Shown: piece after piece, positions 24,920 through 37,154 of the stretch
How the letters are laid out: the number at the start of each line of letters is the position of its first letter
How positions within the stretch are numbered: position 1 is the stretch's first letter
DNA from: Archegozetes longisetosus
Lineage: Eukaryota; Arthropoda; Arachnida; Sarcoptiformes; Trhypochthoniidae
Direction: 5' to 3'
Length of the DNA stretch: 64,000 bases
Assembly (NCBI GenBank): GCA_018873245.2
Contig: JAEMBT020000005.1
Location: 6,434,001 to 6,498,000, forward strand
Made by a program: the position numbers and the translations under genes
The notes under the pieces: model-generated
Seen by the model: the letters and a program-made list of their open reading frames with translations, nothing else
What the model was told of the DNA's origin: nothing
The model's database searches: none

Positions 24920-25270
24920 TAGGCTACAACTTCGGTGGGTCACCGTTAGGGCGGGTCGATAGGTCAGAGCCTACGGGTTTTGGGCGAACTCCTATGATTT
25001 TGACGGCAAAACTGTATCGAACTTTAGTCAAAGTCATTGTTTACACTTGCATTAAACAATAAGCTATAACTTACATCAGTGACACTCAAATAAGTGTTAA
25101 GTTTTTCGTGAATAGTCCATAAGTAGTAACTTGAAGTTACACCTCAAGTGATTAAAGTTAGCCCTCAATAAAGTCATACCTTCGCCAATACTCAAGTGCT
25201 ATTCGTGAATAAGACTGATTGTCTCAAAGCTAATCTTATTAAGCATATCTCAACATAAATTAATGAAAAT

Positions 25271-26253
25271 ATGTCACAGACATTTAAGCCATCATTTATT
25301 ATCCGTAAATTAGAGTCAAAAGACTGCGAAGAAATGGAAATATTTCCGACACAAATAGATTTTATTTTCGCCAAATATAATAATGAAGTTATGACTAAAG
25401 TAGATCCTGATGGTATTCTTGTAGCCCAAGATTTACAAATAGATAAGTATATGTTTTATCTTCAAAATAAGTTATTTGTGCTTTTTACGAAAACTTCATT
25501 TTTTGATGTAATAAATTGAGGAAAACAGTTAGGCCTTTGCAATGGAACAAGTCGCACTAACGATTTTACTTTTATCGGTCAGTATGCAGTCCTGCCTCGA
25601 TATCAGGGTTTGGGAATCGGGTCTACACTTTGGAACTAAGTAATGTAACACATCGGACCTCAACGAAACATTGATTTATATGCAGCAGAGAGAATTTTGA
25701 AACCATCGAAGTAGAAGTTGTTTTGTAATTGTACCCGAAAGAAGGTGTCACATATATACAGGAAAGGCCAATTGTGATTATTTAATTAAACAAATTAATG
25801 GAATCACATTATATCGAGTAGATGAAAATAATGTTGAATCTGTTGCAAAATATGATAAAGAAGTTCGTGATGGATTAGACCGAACAGTTGTTATCAAAGA
25901 ATATTCTAAATCATTAGAAAATATTAGTTTGGCTACAATTGAAAACGAAACAAATCGAGTGGTGGGTTACTGCATTATTACTACGACAAACAGCCATTTC
26001 CGAACCACTATACGCCGATAATGAACAGATCGCAGAACTCTTGGTTGGAAAAATGTCATGATACACTTCCAATTGCAAAAACTAATGGCCTAACGTTTCT
26101 ATGTTGGAATTACAATGAAAAAGCTATCACTATCGCATAGGAGATAGGATTTAAATTTTTCCATGAAGATTCAGCTATTTTCACTATACAAGATATTAAT
26201 GGCAGAGTCGATCAAATATTTTGCGTCAGTAGTAGAAACTTTTATCCATTTTA
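25271..26253 (+). pseudogene. GNAT-type N-acetyltransferase remnant
   Basis: The first 82 codons from 25271 (MSQTFKPSFIIRKLESKDCEE...) resemble the start of an invertebrate two-lobe GNAT protein. After a stop at 25517 come FIGQYAVLPRYQGLGIGSTLWN near 25575, which is the acetyl-CoA-binding R/Q-x-x-G-x-G/A motif, and later HIGPQRNIDLYAAE. In other frames follow ADNEQIAELLVGK, LPIAKTNGLTFLCWN and IGFKFFHEDSAIFTIQDINGRVDQIF near the end. Domain order is preserved, but at least five stops or shifts break the frame. It is a dead gene unless heavily spliced; introns do not repair all the breaks. Confidence 0.7.
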
Positions 26254-27502
26254 AACATAAGAAAACTATACAAAATTTCTCACAGCAATATAGAATACCA
26301 AAGCTAACTAATGTAAAAAGTTTTCTTTTTGAAGTACTTTTACTTCATTTTATTTTCAACCGCTTTGTATAATTTAACATAGATTTTAACACTATCTCCA
26401 GAGCTTTAAATTGATCTGTATTTCGCTGAAGAAGTTACATAATTTACTTGAATTTTTATTTCAAAGCTATTGAGTGATTCTCTAAATAAAAATCTTACTT
26501 TCTTTTAATCCAACCAAAAGAAAGATTGTTTAATTTCGAAATATAGGGATAACTATTGAAATGAAAAACTTAATCATGCTGATTATCATTTGTCTATTAG
26601 TACTGATAATTGTGTTCATTACTATTATTTTCGATTATTTGTGTTGTCAAACTAATTCCAGCAAAACAATGCTTTTGACAACAATCAGACCCAACTATAA
26701 ATATAAGTAAAGAGAAGAGTAAAAGTAAAAATATCAAAGATATTTCGGAATGTTTTCGCAATCATTTGAAAGGTTGCACATATAACGCTCATGTTTTCAT
26801 TTGTTAAATCTATTTCAGTTGATATCATGTCAACTTGAGTGGCATTCAGGACTGAGATTCTTCCATTATTTATCATCTACTTTCAGCCACTTTCAGTTTT
26901 GTACTTAAAGCTGAATTATTGAATCAATTTATGTGAAACGCGATAAGCAAAGCAATTGGTTTGAATGTTTAGAAAAAATTTATTATAATGAAATAATATA
27001 AGTTGAATAATAATATGTTTATAAATGATAAATACATAGTAAATGAAATACAGCACATAATTAACGATAACAATTGCAAATAATAGTCAGTTATGGGAGA
27101 CTATCTTAATATAAGTGTAGAAAATTTGGCATTTAAGACTTATCTCCCATAATAATAATAATATACAGATACCAAATATTTCCTGGACTAAGACTGAAAG
27201 TATTTCAAACTAATCAAAGCTCATAAGTGAATAATGATCTGCATCAAAGGCATCCATTGAAGCGATCTCTTCTTCGCGAATATACAGGATTTTGAAATAT
27301 GAGCCCAATTTGGCAACTTCTGAGGTATTTCTAAAGTATAACTGAAAATATAATAGTAGAGAGCTAGTATTTTAAATCTATTGAATGTCAAGTCGTCAAC
27401 TATTGTGCAAGCATTTCTCTAAACACTCTCCGATATGCAATTCAGGCAGGAACGCATTTCAGGAACATAATGCAGTCCACACTGTCACGAATCAGACTTG
27501 GA
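26254..27502. other. gene-poor spacer before duplicated segment A copy 2
   Basis: AT-rich sequence without recognised domains apart from a small membrane-peptide frame at 26561. Short direct repeats such as GGGAGATAAG/CTTATCTCCC-like inverted words occur near 27090-27150. Confidence 0.4.
26561..26710 (+). CDS. possible 49-aa single-pass membrane peptide
   Basis: An ATG-initiated frame of 49 codons encodes a long hydrophobic helix (residues 4-25, mostly I/L/V) followed by a cysteine pair, a short polar stretch and a basic tail ending YKYK. This arrangement is like many membrane micropeptides. I recognise no family, composition bias in AT-rich DNA can create such frames, and no neighbour supports it. 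Confidence 0.22.
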   Translation: MKNLIMLIIICLLVLIIVFITIIFDYLCCQTNSSKTMLLTTIRPNYKYK

Positions 27503-27619
27503 ATACACCGAAAAATTGATTTCACATTTAAGTTCCTGACTTTGATATGAGTATACGTTTAGTTTTCCATCAAAACATTTGACACTTGAGATAAGTCTCA
27601 CCGAATTATCTGTTGACAT
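27503..27619 (-). pseudogene. 5' remnant of S-formylglutathione hydrolase
   Basis: On the minus strand from 27619 the frame starts MSTDNSVRLISS and runs to LKCEINFSVY, clearly the first ~39 codons of the hydrolase at 16496. Similarity stops at about 27503, and the frame then reaches a stop, so the catalytic region is absent. It is the head fragment of the second copy of duplicated segment A. Confidence 0.85.
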
Positions 27620-28180
27620 GGCTCTCAATATCGTTCGGTATTATGAAAAATAATTGAATAAAACTTTAATAATTAATAAAATCAAGTTCTAGTGATAAGT
27701 ACTTACCTACTGTTTATCTTCAAACATACTATGTGTTTAACGCTGAAACAATCAATGCAAAAGTTGCAATTTCATTAAGTGCTTTATTTTTAATTCTTCA
27801 AATCTTATCTGAATTTTCAGATCAAGCATACCGTTCAATACTTAAAAATTGTTTTATCTTCAATAATGACAAAGAATATTCATTGATTATAAGTTCTTAG
27901 AAAAGCCTATTCCTAAAGAATCGAAACTTATTAATGCCAATCATCATTTATTTCTTGCAGTCATTTCTTTTTTATAGCGTTTATAAGATCTCCAACCATA
28001 ACATCAGTATTTGTTTTGGAAATAGGACAAAAACTTTTGATCTAATGATTTATTTGTCAATTTTGATTACATATTAAATAAAATAAATAATTTCAACGAT
28101 TCTGGGCATTCGATTTGAGACACTTTTTCATCAATTTTATGGCCATAAAAGTTTCTCAGAGCAATTCTTACTAGAAATCT
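27503..28180. repeat. duplicated segment A, copy 2 (partner at 16376-17107)
   Basis: This runs from the hydrolase head fragment through the former hydrolase upstream spacer into the 3' end of the ankyrin/SOCS gene, collinear with copy 1. Divergence is spread evenly, pointing to an old duplication. Confidence 0.85.
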
Positions 28181-29299
28181 CAAACTCATTATTTGTGAGC
28201 TTTCAGTTTTAAGCCATAAGCAAAAGTTATCAAAATTGATTGAATCTTCATTATTAATCGGACGACTTCTAGATTCAAATGAATCTTCAAAATGATATCC
28301 GCTATAAAAAAGTAGTTTCAAAGTCGAATCTGCATTTTTAGTGTATCGAAATTCATCTAGTCGACACTTTTTCACATCAGCGCCCGCTCTAATCAACGAT
28401 TCGGCAAAGAAGTACTGACCCAACTTGAATGCAAGTGTTAACGGAGTTCCACTTGCATTGATAGTGACAACTTTATTCAGATCACACTCTTTCAATGAAA
28501 TTAAATATTTGAAAAGAGCCTGTGCAGCTAGATCTTCAATTCCATTGTTGAGGAAAGCACTTCTCTGTATAAGAATATGAAGAGCGGTTCCGTACTGGTT
28601 CGAATAATTAACATCATCTCCAAGTCTGATCAGCTTTTTCACTAAATTCACACATTCTTCAGGATCACCACCAATATGCGCACACGCGTTCTGTAGTGGA
28701 GATCTTCCGATACGATTTGGAGATAGCGGGCCTGAAAGCCGATCGAGTATCAAATCTGCAACATCAGCTTTATTTGATAGTAAGGCTGTGTGTAATTCAC
28801 GACAAAAGTCACTCATTTCTGCGTTATTATCGAGTAACAATTGAGTTAAAGTTTTATTAATACTGACAGCTTGTAAGAGTGGAGATATATTGTTAGCATC
28901 GCGTATATTAACGTTGGCTCCTCTTGAGAGCAATAACTTAACGGTTTCGATATGATTGCCGCAAACTGCAAAATACAGTGGCGTACAGTTTGTGTGATTA
29001 ACTGAATTTATATTTGCACCGAAATCTAGCAATAGCGTAACTAAATTAGTTCTTCCGTCTTGTGCTGCGAAATGAATTGGTGTTAATTCATGGAAATTAG
29101 TCAAACAATTGACTTGACATCCCTTTGTTGTTAGCAATAGTCTGGCTGCACTTTCGTTCCCAAAATCTATAGCCATATGAAGCAACGTGTAATTGTCTTT
29201 ATCTGCAGTGTTCACGTCGTAACCATTATCAAGCATTGTCTTCAGTTTATCAATTTGATTATGTTCAATTGCGTCAAATATTTTGTCGACTTCCATCAC
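28067..29299 (-). CDS. ankyrin-repeat and SOCS-box (ASB-like) protein
   Basis: A single exon encodes 410 aa. Residues ~10-180 form four to five clear ankyrin repeats (for example DKDNYTLLHMAIDFGNESAARLL and TPIHFAAQDGRTNLVTLLLDFG). Weaker repeats continue to ~320. The C-terminus, about residues 370-408, reads SLRFLVRIALRNF...ECPESLKLFILF, matching the SOCS box that recruits Elongin B/C and Cullin-5. The protein is therefore probably a substrate receptor of an E3 ubiquitin ligase; its substrate is unknown. Only the 3' tail of this gene survives in the sister copy at 17000-17107. The start codon is the first ATG of the frame (MMEVDKIF). Confidence 0.85.
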   Translation of the reverse strand: MMEVDKIFDAIEHNQIDKLKTMLDNGYDVNTADKDNYTLLHMAIDFGNESAARLLLTTKGCQVNCLTNFHELTPIHFAAQDGRTNLVTLLLDFGANINSVNHTNCTPLYFAVCGNHIETVKLLLSRGANVNIRDANNISPLLQAVSINKTLTQLLLDNNAEMSDFCRELHTALLSNKADVADLILDRLSGPLSPNRIGRSPLQNACAHIGGDPEECVNLVKKLIRLGDDVNYSNQYGTALHILIQRSAFLNNGIEDLAAQALFKYLISLKECDLNKVVTINASGTPLTLAFKLGQYFFAESLIRAGADVKKCRLDEFRYTKNADSTLKLLFYSGYHFEDSFESRSRPINNEDSINFDNFCLWLKTESSQIMSLRFLVRIALRNFYGHKIDEKVSQIECPESLKLFILFNM

Positions 29300-30545
29300 T
29301 CTATCAATACTTTAATCAATATTATTTCAAAAATTGGACTTCAGTTATTGAATCTGCTACTGAAATTAAATAAAAAACATAAGAGACTTGAAAGACTAAC
29401 AATTAAAACAGTATGAACCAATATATTGAGTGAATGATCTATTTTAAGACATATCAAATTACAAGCAGAGATTGCGGTTAAGTTGATTGAAGAGTTGTAA
29501 AGCTTGCTTATGGTATCAAAGGTATTGTCCTTTCCAAACATGAACATCAATTGCTTTGATTAATTCAGTTTTTGTAGTCACTAATTATCATAAAACTTGG
29601 TGATCATTCGTGTAATCAAAATCGTAAGAAGTTGTCAAAGTTATTAAAACTTAGCAAAATTAGACTAGAAACTTAACTAGAAAAGAGAGACATCTATGTT
29701 ATGAATAAAAGAACAAAGATGCGAACCAATTATATTGTAAGAGAGCAGACGCCATACAAATTGTCAGTTAGTTAGCAAATGAACTTATTTTGCAATTGTT
29801 ACCAAATTAAATGATTTAAACGACATAAAGTGATCAAAACAGATAAAGTAAGTCATAGCAGAATCTAACTAATGAGTTGTTATTAAGAATTAATTACAAA
29901 ATAAGTCATACTATTTGAATATATCTAATAATTTTCTATTTGCCTCATTTTGACATCAAGTCTGACATCAGGTCTGACATCAAGCCTGACATAAGTGTTG
30001 CTGTTCTATCAACTATTGTCCCCCATCCCTTCCATCGCTTTTCCATTGACTCCAATCTAACCCAAACCAATCCTATACTTAACTCATGTCTATTCACGTA
30101 ATGGTAACGCACTTCATTTAAAAGTCTTTTCTAAGTCTTAATATTTTCTCTGATTTTAGTTTAAATCTAGTGATCCAATGAGTTTAGTGTTTTTACGAAC
30201 CAAAATCTCAATAACTATGTTAAGTGTCCTAATGTTTGATTAATAATTGACGTTTAATCATCTCAACAATCTATCGAACTGAACATTTATTAAAGTTTAT
30301 GCAAATCTGTTATTATTAAAACAGTCAAATCGTTGTATTTGTTCAATTTGACTTAAACTTTTCTCCTTTAAACCATATATTGGTCAAATTGATTTTTAAG
30401 CAATAGAAGTTAAATCAATTTCATTTTTTGCTTTGTCTTCACTGACAATTCACTCATATTCTGAATTAGGTTTGAATACAGCAGTTATCAGTCATTCATT
30501 TCTACTCTCAACAATACAAATTGATTTTCAATTTTTAAAATAGAA
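29300..30545. other. intergenic region between divergent ankyrin and zinc-finger genes
   Basis: This should hold the promoters of the minus-strand ankyrin gene and the plus-strand zinc-finger gene. It contains a short TGACATCA-type repeat (listed) and otherwise AT-rich sequence with no recognisable site. Confidence 0.45.
29951..29996. repeat. 12-bp tandem repeat TGACATCAAGTC, ~4 copies
   Basis: Four consecutive units carry TGACATCA or TGACATAA, which resembles CRE/ATF sites. It lies about 550 bp upstream of the zinc-finger start codon. Regulatory meaning is only a guess. Confidence 0.5.
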
Positions 30546-32451
30546 ATGAATTTGAATTATGACGAATCAAATCGGTTTCTCGGGATGTTGGCAGAAGTGG
30601 CCGCGCAAACACTCAACTACGAAGAAAAAAACTTTATTTAAGAACTTAAACGACGACAAACAACACAAAAAGGTTTGCATTTTTCGACACTTCATCGAAA
30701 CGAAATCCTAAACAATTTGCTTAAATTTTCTAATTTTTTCAGTTGAATAAAAATGTTTTGAATGTTCAACAAATCCGCAAATTATCGGACAAAGTATTAG
30801 TTGATTCGTTCAGTGAATTTACTTGCGATGAAATTCGACGCGTTTATAGTTTTAAGTGTTGTTTGGTTCCCCCTAATTGTGAAGTCATTTTTGAAAGCTA
30901 TGCAGCAGAAGACAGGGCTCGAAACCTAATGAGAGACCATCTTTTGAAACACATTCAAAGCGTTGACTCGTCTTTCACTGCAGAGACTGTGAGCGCGAAA
31001 AATCGCAGACTAAATGAAACTAACAAAAACTGTCGAAAATCATTTCAAAATAAAAGCTGTTCTAAATTCAATGATAAAAAGCAGTTGAATAATAGTTCGA
31101 CATTGAGTTGCGTAAAGAAAAGTAAATGTTTACAAATATTAGACTCGCAAAGAAACGATTTGTCTACAACGCAGACTTTGTGTAATATAAATCAATTAGA
31201 TAGTGTCATATGTAACGAAACATTTGATGATCATGCAATTAATAGTGATCAGTATAATAATTGCACGATAATCGCAAAAGATGTCAGTTTAGATTTAGTC
31301 TCGAACCAACTGCAGAAAAACATGGACAAAAATGAAAAGATGACTTTCATAACGAGTAGAAATAGCTTTGAAGACCATTGCTATACGTCACTAGAAGGAC
31401 CAGCACTTGAATCGAATACAACCAAAACAATAAGTGAAAGTGTAATAATTAATAAAAAGAGATCTCCGAACATGTCTAAAGTGATCGCAACTCCTGCTTT
31501 CCCATTCATTTACGAACCAGTTTTGCCAAATATATCACAAGTCGTCGAAATAGGATCTAGTGTTGGATTAACTCAAACAAGTACTACTAAAACAAACTCT
31601 AATCAATTTGAAATCGAATCTAAAACTAATCGAACAAATAACGAAAGTCCGACTAATGACACGACGAATACATCGCAACTGAAAAGACTTGCCTTACAAT
31701 ACATTAACGATATTAGAATTAAAAATAGAGGACAAACTGATAAGAACTCTTTTACTTGTAAGATATGTATTGATAAAACGTTTACTTCACCCACAACTTT
31801 GATATATCACTATCGAAGTCATGCCGGTGTTAAGCCCTATGAATGCAGTCTATGTAAGGCCACGTTCACTCGACAACATAGCCTAAACTATCACATGTTA
31901 ATACATTTAAATAAATCAAGATTTGTGTGCGAAGAATGTGGTCGTAATTTTCGACATCCGAGTCATTTCAAAGAACACATGAGGCGACATACTGGAGAAA
32001 CACCGTATGAGTGCAATGAATGCTTCATTAAGTAAATTTGATTTTCACTGTTTCTATTATATCTGCAATTCTCAGACAGACTTTAATAAAGCATTTATTT
32101 TACAGGTTTAAGACGAGGAACACTTACAAAAGACATCTTCAAACAAAGCATGCAAAAATTTTGACGAGTAAAGGAATATTCGATTTACCCGATTCTAGTT
32201 TACATCTGAGGAAACCATGTCCCCCAAGAAGGAAGTATGGTTTAGGGTTCTTGCATCAAAATATTGAGGCCGTGGCTCGATATGAAAGAGCACAACAACA
32301 AGTTAACCAAACCATTAAAGATAATCACGATTTAAATCATCCAATCGAAAGAAATAACTCGAAAAATTTTAGTTCAAACAAAGATAATTTTGAAAAGCTG
32401 CTTCAAGCGGTAGCCATCGCTGAAGATGACGAAAGATCTATAGTTAAATAA
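30546..32451 (+). CDS. C2H2 zinc-finger protein, frameshift in first exon
   Basis: Exon 1 starts at 30546 (MNLNYDESNRFLGMLAEVA...) and ends at 30672. Exon 2 is 30743-32031 and exon 3 is 32106-32451; all have GT/AG ends. Exons 2 and 3 are open for 545 codons. The N-terminal part has a Cys-containing segment (FKCCLVPPNCEVIF). Residues near the end form four C2H2 fingers: FTCKICIDKTF...H, YECSLCKATF...H, FVCEECGRNF...H and YECNECFIKF...H, the last split by intron 2. It is probably a nuclear DNA-binding regulator. Exon 1 reaches a stop just after a run of seven A (30625-30631). Removing one A opens exon 1 to its donor in phase with exon 2, so one extra base is likely. I do not recognise the orthologue. 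Confidence 0.75.
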
Positions 32452-33205
32452 AATTTGTTTTAGGCTAAGTTTGTATAAATTAGACAATTGAAATTGTTTT
32501 ACGCACAATATGCCAATTATTTTCGTATATTTGAATTTCGAACTTGTAACAAAAGTTAATCTTATGTATTATCTAATATAATAATTAGAGCTTTCATCTT
32601 TAAATTATAAATTTCATTTATAAGTCTAATGTTCGTATTTTTGTTCATTTTAAACACACATTTATGCAAAGCATTCAATTTGTCCGAATTCAAAAGTATA
32701 TCGCTTTTCATGTCCATAAGTTTTTTGTTGATTTAATCGAACAATTAGTAAATGAATACAATCGAGATAACGTTTAATATTAATTTTGATGTCTTAATTC
32801 AATGATTTGGTCTGACGCTACCTCAACTTTGAAATTGTGAAGAAAAGTGGACTTTCACTTAGTTTGTATTGAGATTCAACTGATATATTCATTGCATTAT
32901 TGGTCAATTTAAAACGGATGCAGTTTTTGGGCATTGTTTTATTATACAATCAGATAATAATTAGATGATTGTTTTCAAAGAAAGTTTATTCTAAATGGTA
33001 ATCAACTTTTGAATTTGTTCTAGAGATAATGCAAAATAGGGGCTAAATATTGATCAGGTTTTTTCAATACATAGTTTGTGGAGGCTAACACAACTTAAGT
33101 CTGTTTTCGTTGTTTTGTTGACAATATTTCATGAAGTTTAAAATTAAAAGTGATTCAAAAACATAAAACTAGATTCAATTGAGTATCAATACAAAATCAA
33201 TATCA
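32452..33205. other. intergenic spacer
   Basis: AT-rich DNA between the zinc-finger stop and the INTS4 start. Nothing recognisable beyond what should be the INTS4 promoter. Confidence 0.45.
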
Positions 33206-36200
33206 ATGGCAGCACTTCTGAAAAAGAGAGCGCTCGCAGAATATGGACAAACATCTACTCAGGTTTGGATTAAATGATTTGACTAATGTTTTGAATAAAG
33301 TTAATGAATACTTGAATGAATCGTTTATTCGATAAATAGGAAGACATCTCACAAACAAAGCATAAGAAACTTCGTTTGGGGCGCAAATCAAAGAGAGAAC
33401 AATTGGCTTCTAATGAGTCACAAAATCGATCTCAAGCTGGAATCGAAGAAATCAATCAACTGCTGAAATCCAGTTCAGAAACGGTTAATGTCTCCGAAAT
33501 ATTCCAATTGATTCGATCGGGAAGCCAGGAGACCATTGATTCAAGTAATTGTCAACAAATTTATAAGAAAATAATGAATAAAATCAATAAAAGTCGAGAC
33601 GCAATCGTGAAAGCTTCGTATGTCAGTGCCATCAAAGAATTGATCATTAATTATGATTCAGTTCGAGACCTATTCGGCATCAATTCAATGGTCGATGACT
33701 TGCTTTCAATTATGAATAATGAGACTTCGCATATAGTAATCGCTGAAATACTGAATACTTTGCATAAAATGGACAAACGATTTGACATAAGTAATGATCA
33801 CAAACAGAAAGTCATAAAAAGTGCTAAACATTTGTTACAATCGAATCCGAGTCATCTCGTGAAGAATGAATGTCTGCTATTATTAGTCGATTTGGCGCTA
33901 ATTAACCAAAATCCAGCTCAAAATGGTTTTGACTTAGCGGCCAGTCATATTCAGGCCGAATGTATTGCAATCATTAAATTGTTGAGAGATTTCAGTCATT
34001 ATCACGATTCTAGAGTTCGTTCAACTGCTTTATCATGTGTTGTAAGTTACAATTTATTCAGTTAAATCACAATCATTTGACTTATAATTTGTTTGATTGG
34101 CAGTTGCGACTCCACGAGAGGAGTTCAGTTGGATATAAGTCTTTACAGTGAGTTTTGCGAATCATTATTTGATGACTATGAGTGCGCTCGTATCACTGCT
34201 GTTAAATTGCTTGAAGTATTAAGTCATCATTACGGAGACTGGTATTTATTTCTCACTTTAAGTTATAATAGGGATAGTTAATATTGATCTTTCTTAAATA
34301 TCAATTAGTTTGGTTTGTGTTAACGGCGGCGACGAACAAATTCGTCTAGCGGACGACGCCTTCGCTAAAGTCTGTTCGATGATTAACGATCCGTCGATGA
34401 ATGTTAGGGCCGAGGCCGCATTGCTTTTGGTAAATCTTACCTAAAACATAATGACAAGAATCTAATCGATTATTTTTAGGGTAAATTCACTCACATCAGC
34501 CCCAGTTTTCTTGAACAAACATTAGACAAAAAGCTCATGTCAAATTTGAAGGTAACTATTTTACTATTGTATTAAAAAGTATTCAATAGTTTAATTTAAA
34601 TATATAGAAAAAGAAATCAGCGCATGAACGCCATAGAGAGACTTATGAAACAGGTGAGTGGTCTAGTGGTCAGAAATGGGCCGATGACGCACCTCATGAA
34701 GAAATATGTCCGGACACTGTCAACCTAATGACAATTGGAGCGTGTGGCGCTTTCGTTCATGGTCTTGAGGATGAATTTTTCGGTAATGTCTACATTTTTG
34801 TAATATTTAGAATCGAAATAATTTGAAGACATTCTATAAATTGAATTATTACATTTTGCTTATCTTAACAGAGGTGCGAATGGCAACACTTGAGTCTCTG
34901 AGCCGATTAGCACAACTATTTCCGAATTTCGCTAATCAAGTGTTGGACTTTTTAGTCGATATGTTCAACGATGAAATTGAAGACATTCGACTTAAGGCCA
35001 TTCAATCTTTAACTCAAATTAGTCTTGAAAGTATTGTTCTTAGAGAAGATCAAATAGAAATAATATTAGCCGTTTTGGAAGACTTTTCAATCGATATTCG
35101 AGAAGCACTGCATACAATGCTTGGCAATTGTAAATTGTCGTCAAAGACTGCACTCAAAACTTGTATCGTTAATCTGTTAGAAAACTTAAAACGATATCCA
35201 CAGGACAAGAATTCGATTTGGAAATGCTTTCAGAATTTAGGTTCTAATCATCCCCATCTAACATTACCACTTGTTCCTGATCTTCTTGGAATCCATCCGT
35301 TTCTTGACTTACCTGAAACTTCACTTGAGGACAATGGATGTATGAATTGTGGATTTTCCGTAATTTACTTGTGACTTAATCTGATTGAATTGAATTTATT
35401 TAGATGTGGCAATCCTAATTCTTGTATTCAATGCAGCCAAAGATTGTATAACAATGATTGATTTGTTTGAAAAGCACACTCTACGCCACTATTTCTATTT
35501 GAGAGACACATATCCTTCATTAGTTCCTCATTTACAAATATTGTTCAATGATACCAACAACAGATCCGACAATTCGTCTATTGTTAGCGAAGGCACTTCT
35601 CGATCGCATGCATTCCTTTTAGGCATATTTGAAAGAGTTGGGAAAGTTTTGTCTCACGAAAGCTCTACAATTGAAATTCAATCGGCTATTCTCGATCACT
35701 CTGTTAGGTACAAATATATAATTATGAGTTCACCTATTTTCATTCCAATCAATTTCTAAATTTGAACAAGAATTCTAAAATTGAACAATGCTTTTTTAGA
35801 GATCTTCAACGATTAGGCGAAGTTCAACCAACATTGTCAGCAGCCTCAAGGTTTTTATGCTCATACTTACAGTGCCAGACGTCTTTGAGAAGAGTAAGCA
35901 TTGGATGATTGATTTTTCTATAAAACTCGACTGAAATTTACTTTTTTATAGATTTTGTCGAACAATAATTGGATCAATACTTTTCTTTTATCTGCCTTGC
36001 AGTCGAGTTCGTTTCGTGCTTCATTACAACAAGTAACACGATATTTTATAAATGTTTATTACTGAAAACTTTAATCTTAAATTTTCATAACTAGTTATTG
36101 AGTACAACCTTTTCTTTGGCTAATCGGTTCCATGGCTTACATCCAGTACAACTGGTTTGCATTCAACAAGCACGACTTAAAGCGATGGCTTTGCAATTAA

Positions 36201-37077
36201 TAGCGATAATTCACGGCAGCAATGTATCAGCGCTTGCATTGTGCGACGCATTTCTCTCTGAAGTCGAATATTTGGAAAAATTGTTGGATGAAAACAATTT
36301 ACGCGCGGACCCGTTGACTACAACAATGATGAAAGAAATAAGTTTATTAGAAGAGCCTAAACCGGGAACAGTTGCGCGAGTATTACAGCCTCTATTCCTT
36401 AATTCTTCAGTTTCTCAAATCACAGATCTGGTAAGTCTTTCATTATTATAATTTGAATATTTTCATGACTTGACTCAATCGATATAGGATAAGATGCTAA
36501 CAGAAAGCACTTTCGAGAATTTGGTTAAACTAAAAATGACTTCGGCAACAATTAATGAGCCGAACGGCAAGTCTGATACTCCGCTCAAATTCACAGCTGG
36601 ACTAATATTAGGCCTACATTTTGACGCTATCATCGAAAACGTGTCTGATATCAAAAATATCAGAATCAAAGTAATTATTGCATAAAAATAAATTTTGTTT
36701 CACAATTTTTAAATCTTTTAATACATATTTAGATTCAATATCCGGACCAACAAATACAAATAGTTTTACCGAAGTTCAGTGACTTTAGACTTATTGAGAC
36801 CAACAAGGAATTGAATGTCGACACCTATCGATTATATACAACTGTTTATTTATCCCATGGTATTTGGACGGAGTCGTGTCACGTTGAGATCGGACTTTTA
36901 CTCGATTTTAGAGATACCACTTCGACAACATTGAACTCGACTCAGACTTGGGTTTCATCGGGTTCTAAAGGCAGTGGTATTAAAAGTACTAAATCTGAAG
37001 ACAATTTGGTTATTGATATTTGTAAACCCGTTCGCGTTTATATTTCACCGAAACAGCCCAAAAAACTTGTTATCTAG
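33206..37077 (+). CDS. INTS4: Integrator complex subunit 4, one frameshift in exon 3
   Basis: Thirteen exons can be joined: 33206-33262, 33340-34041, 34104-34241, 34309-34429, 34480-34551, 34608-34782, 34872-35339, 35404-35707, 35800-35893, 35952-36032, 36095-36430, 36488-36670 and 36733-37077. The protein is a HEAT-repeat scaffold of Integrator, part of the INTS4/9/11 cleavage module that processes snRNA 3' ends. Diagnostic stretches are IRLADDAFAKV, LEQTLDKKLMSNL, GACGAFVHGLEDE, VLDFLVDMFNDEIEDIRLKA, VLAVLEDFSIDIREAL, AILILVFNAAK and TVYLSHGIWTESCHVEI near the end. All joins keep phase except inside exon 3. There LRLHER and GVQLDISLY, both conserved, lie in different frames across a GAGAGG tract (34116-34121), as if two bases (AG) were missing. 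It may be a sequence error or a true lesion. A second, internally deleted copy lies at 52813-53749. Confidence 0.88.
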
Positions 37078-37154
37078 TTGTTTATACGTTTAATTACAAT
37101 AAATGTTTAATTAATTTATTACAATTTATCAAATTGTGTAACATTAAAGATAAA

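Noticed and set aside
32038..32105. Independent gene starting at the short frame before zinc-finger exon 3
   Set aside because: This part is the intron between exons 2 and 3; the frame only becomes conserved after the acceptor at 32105.
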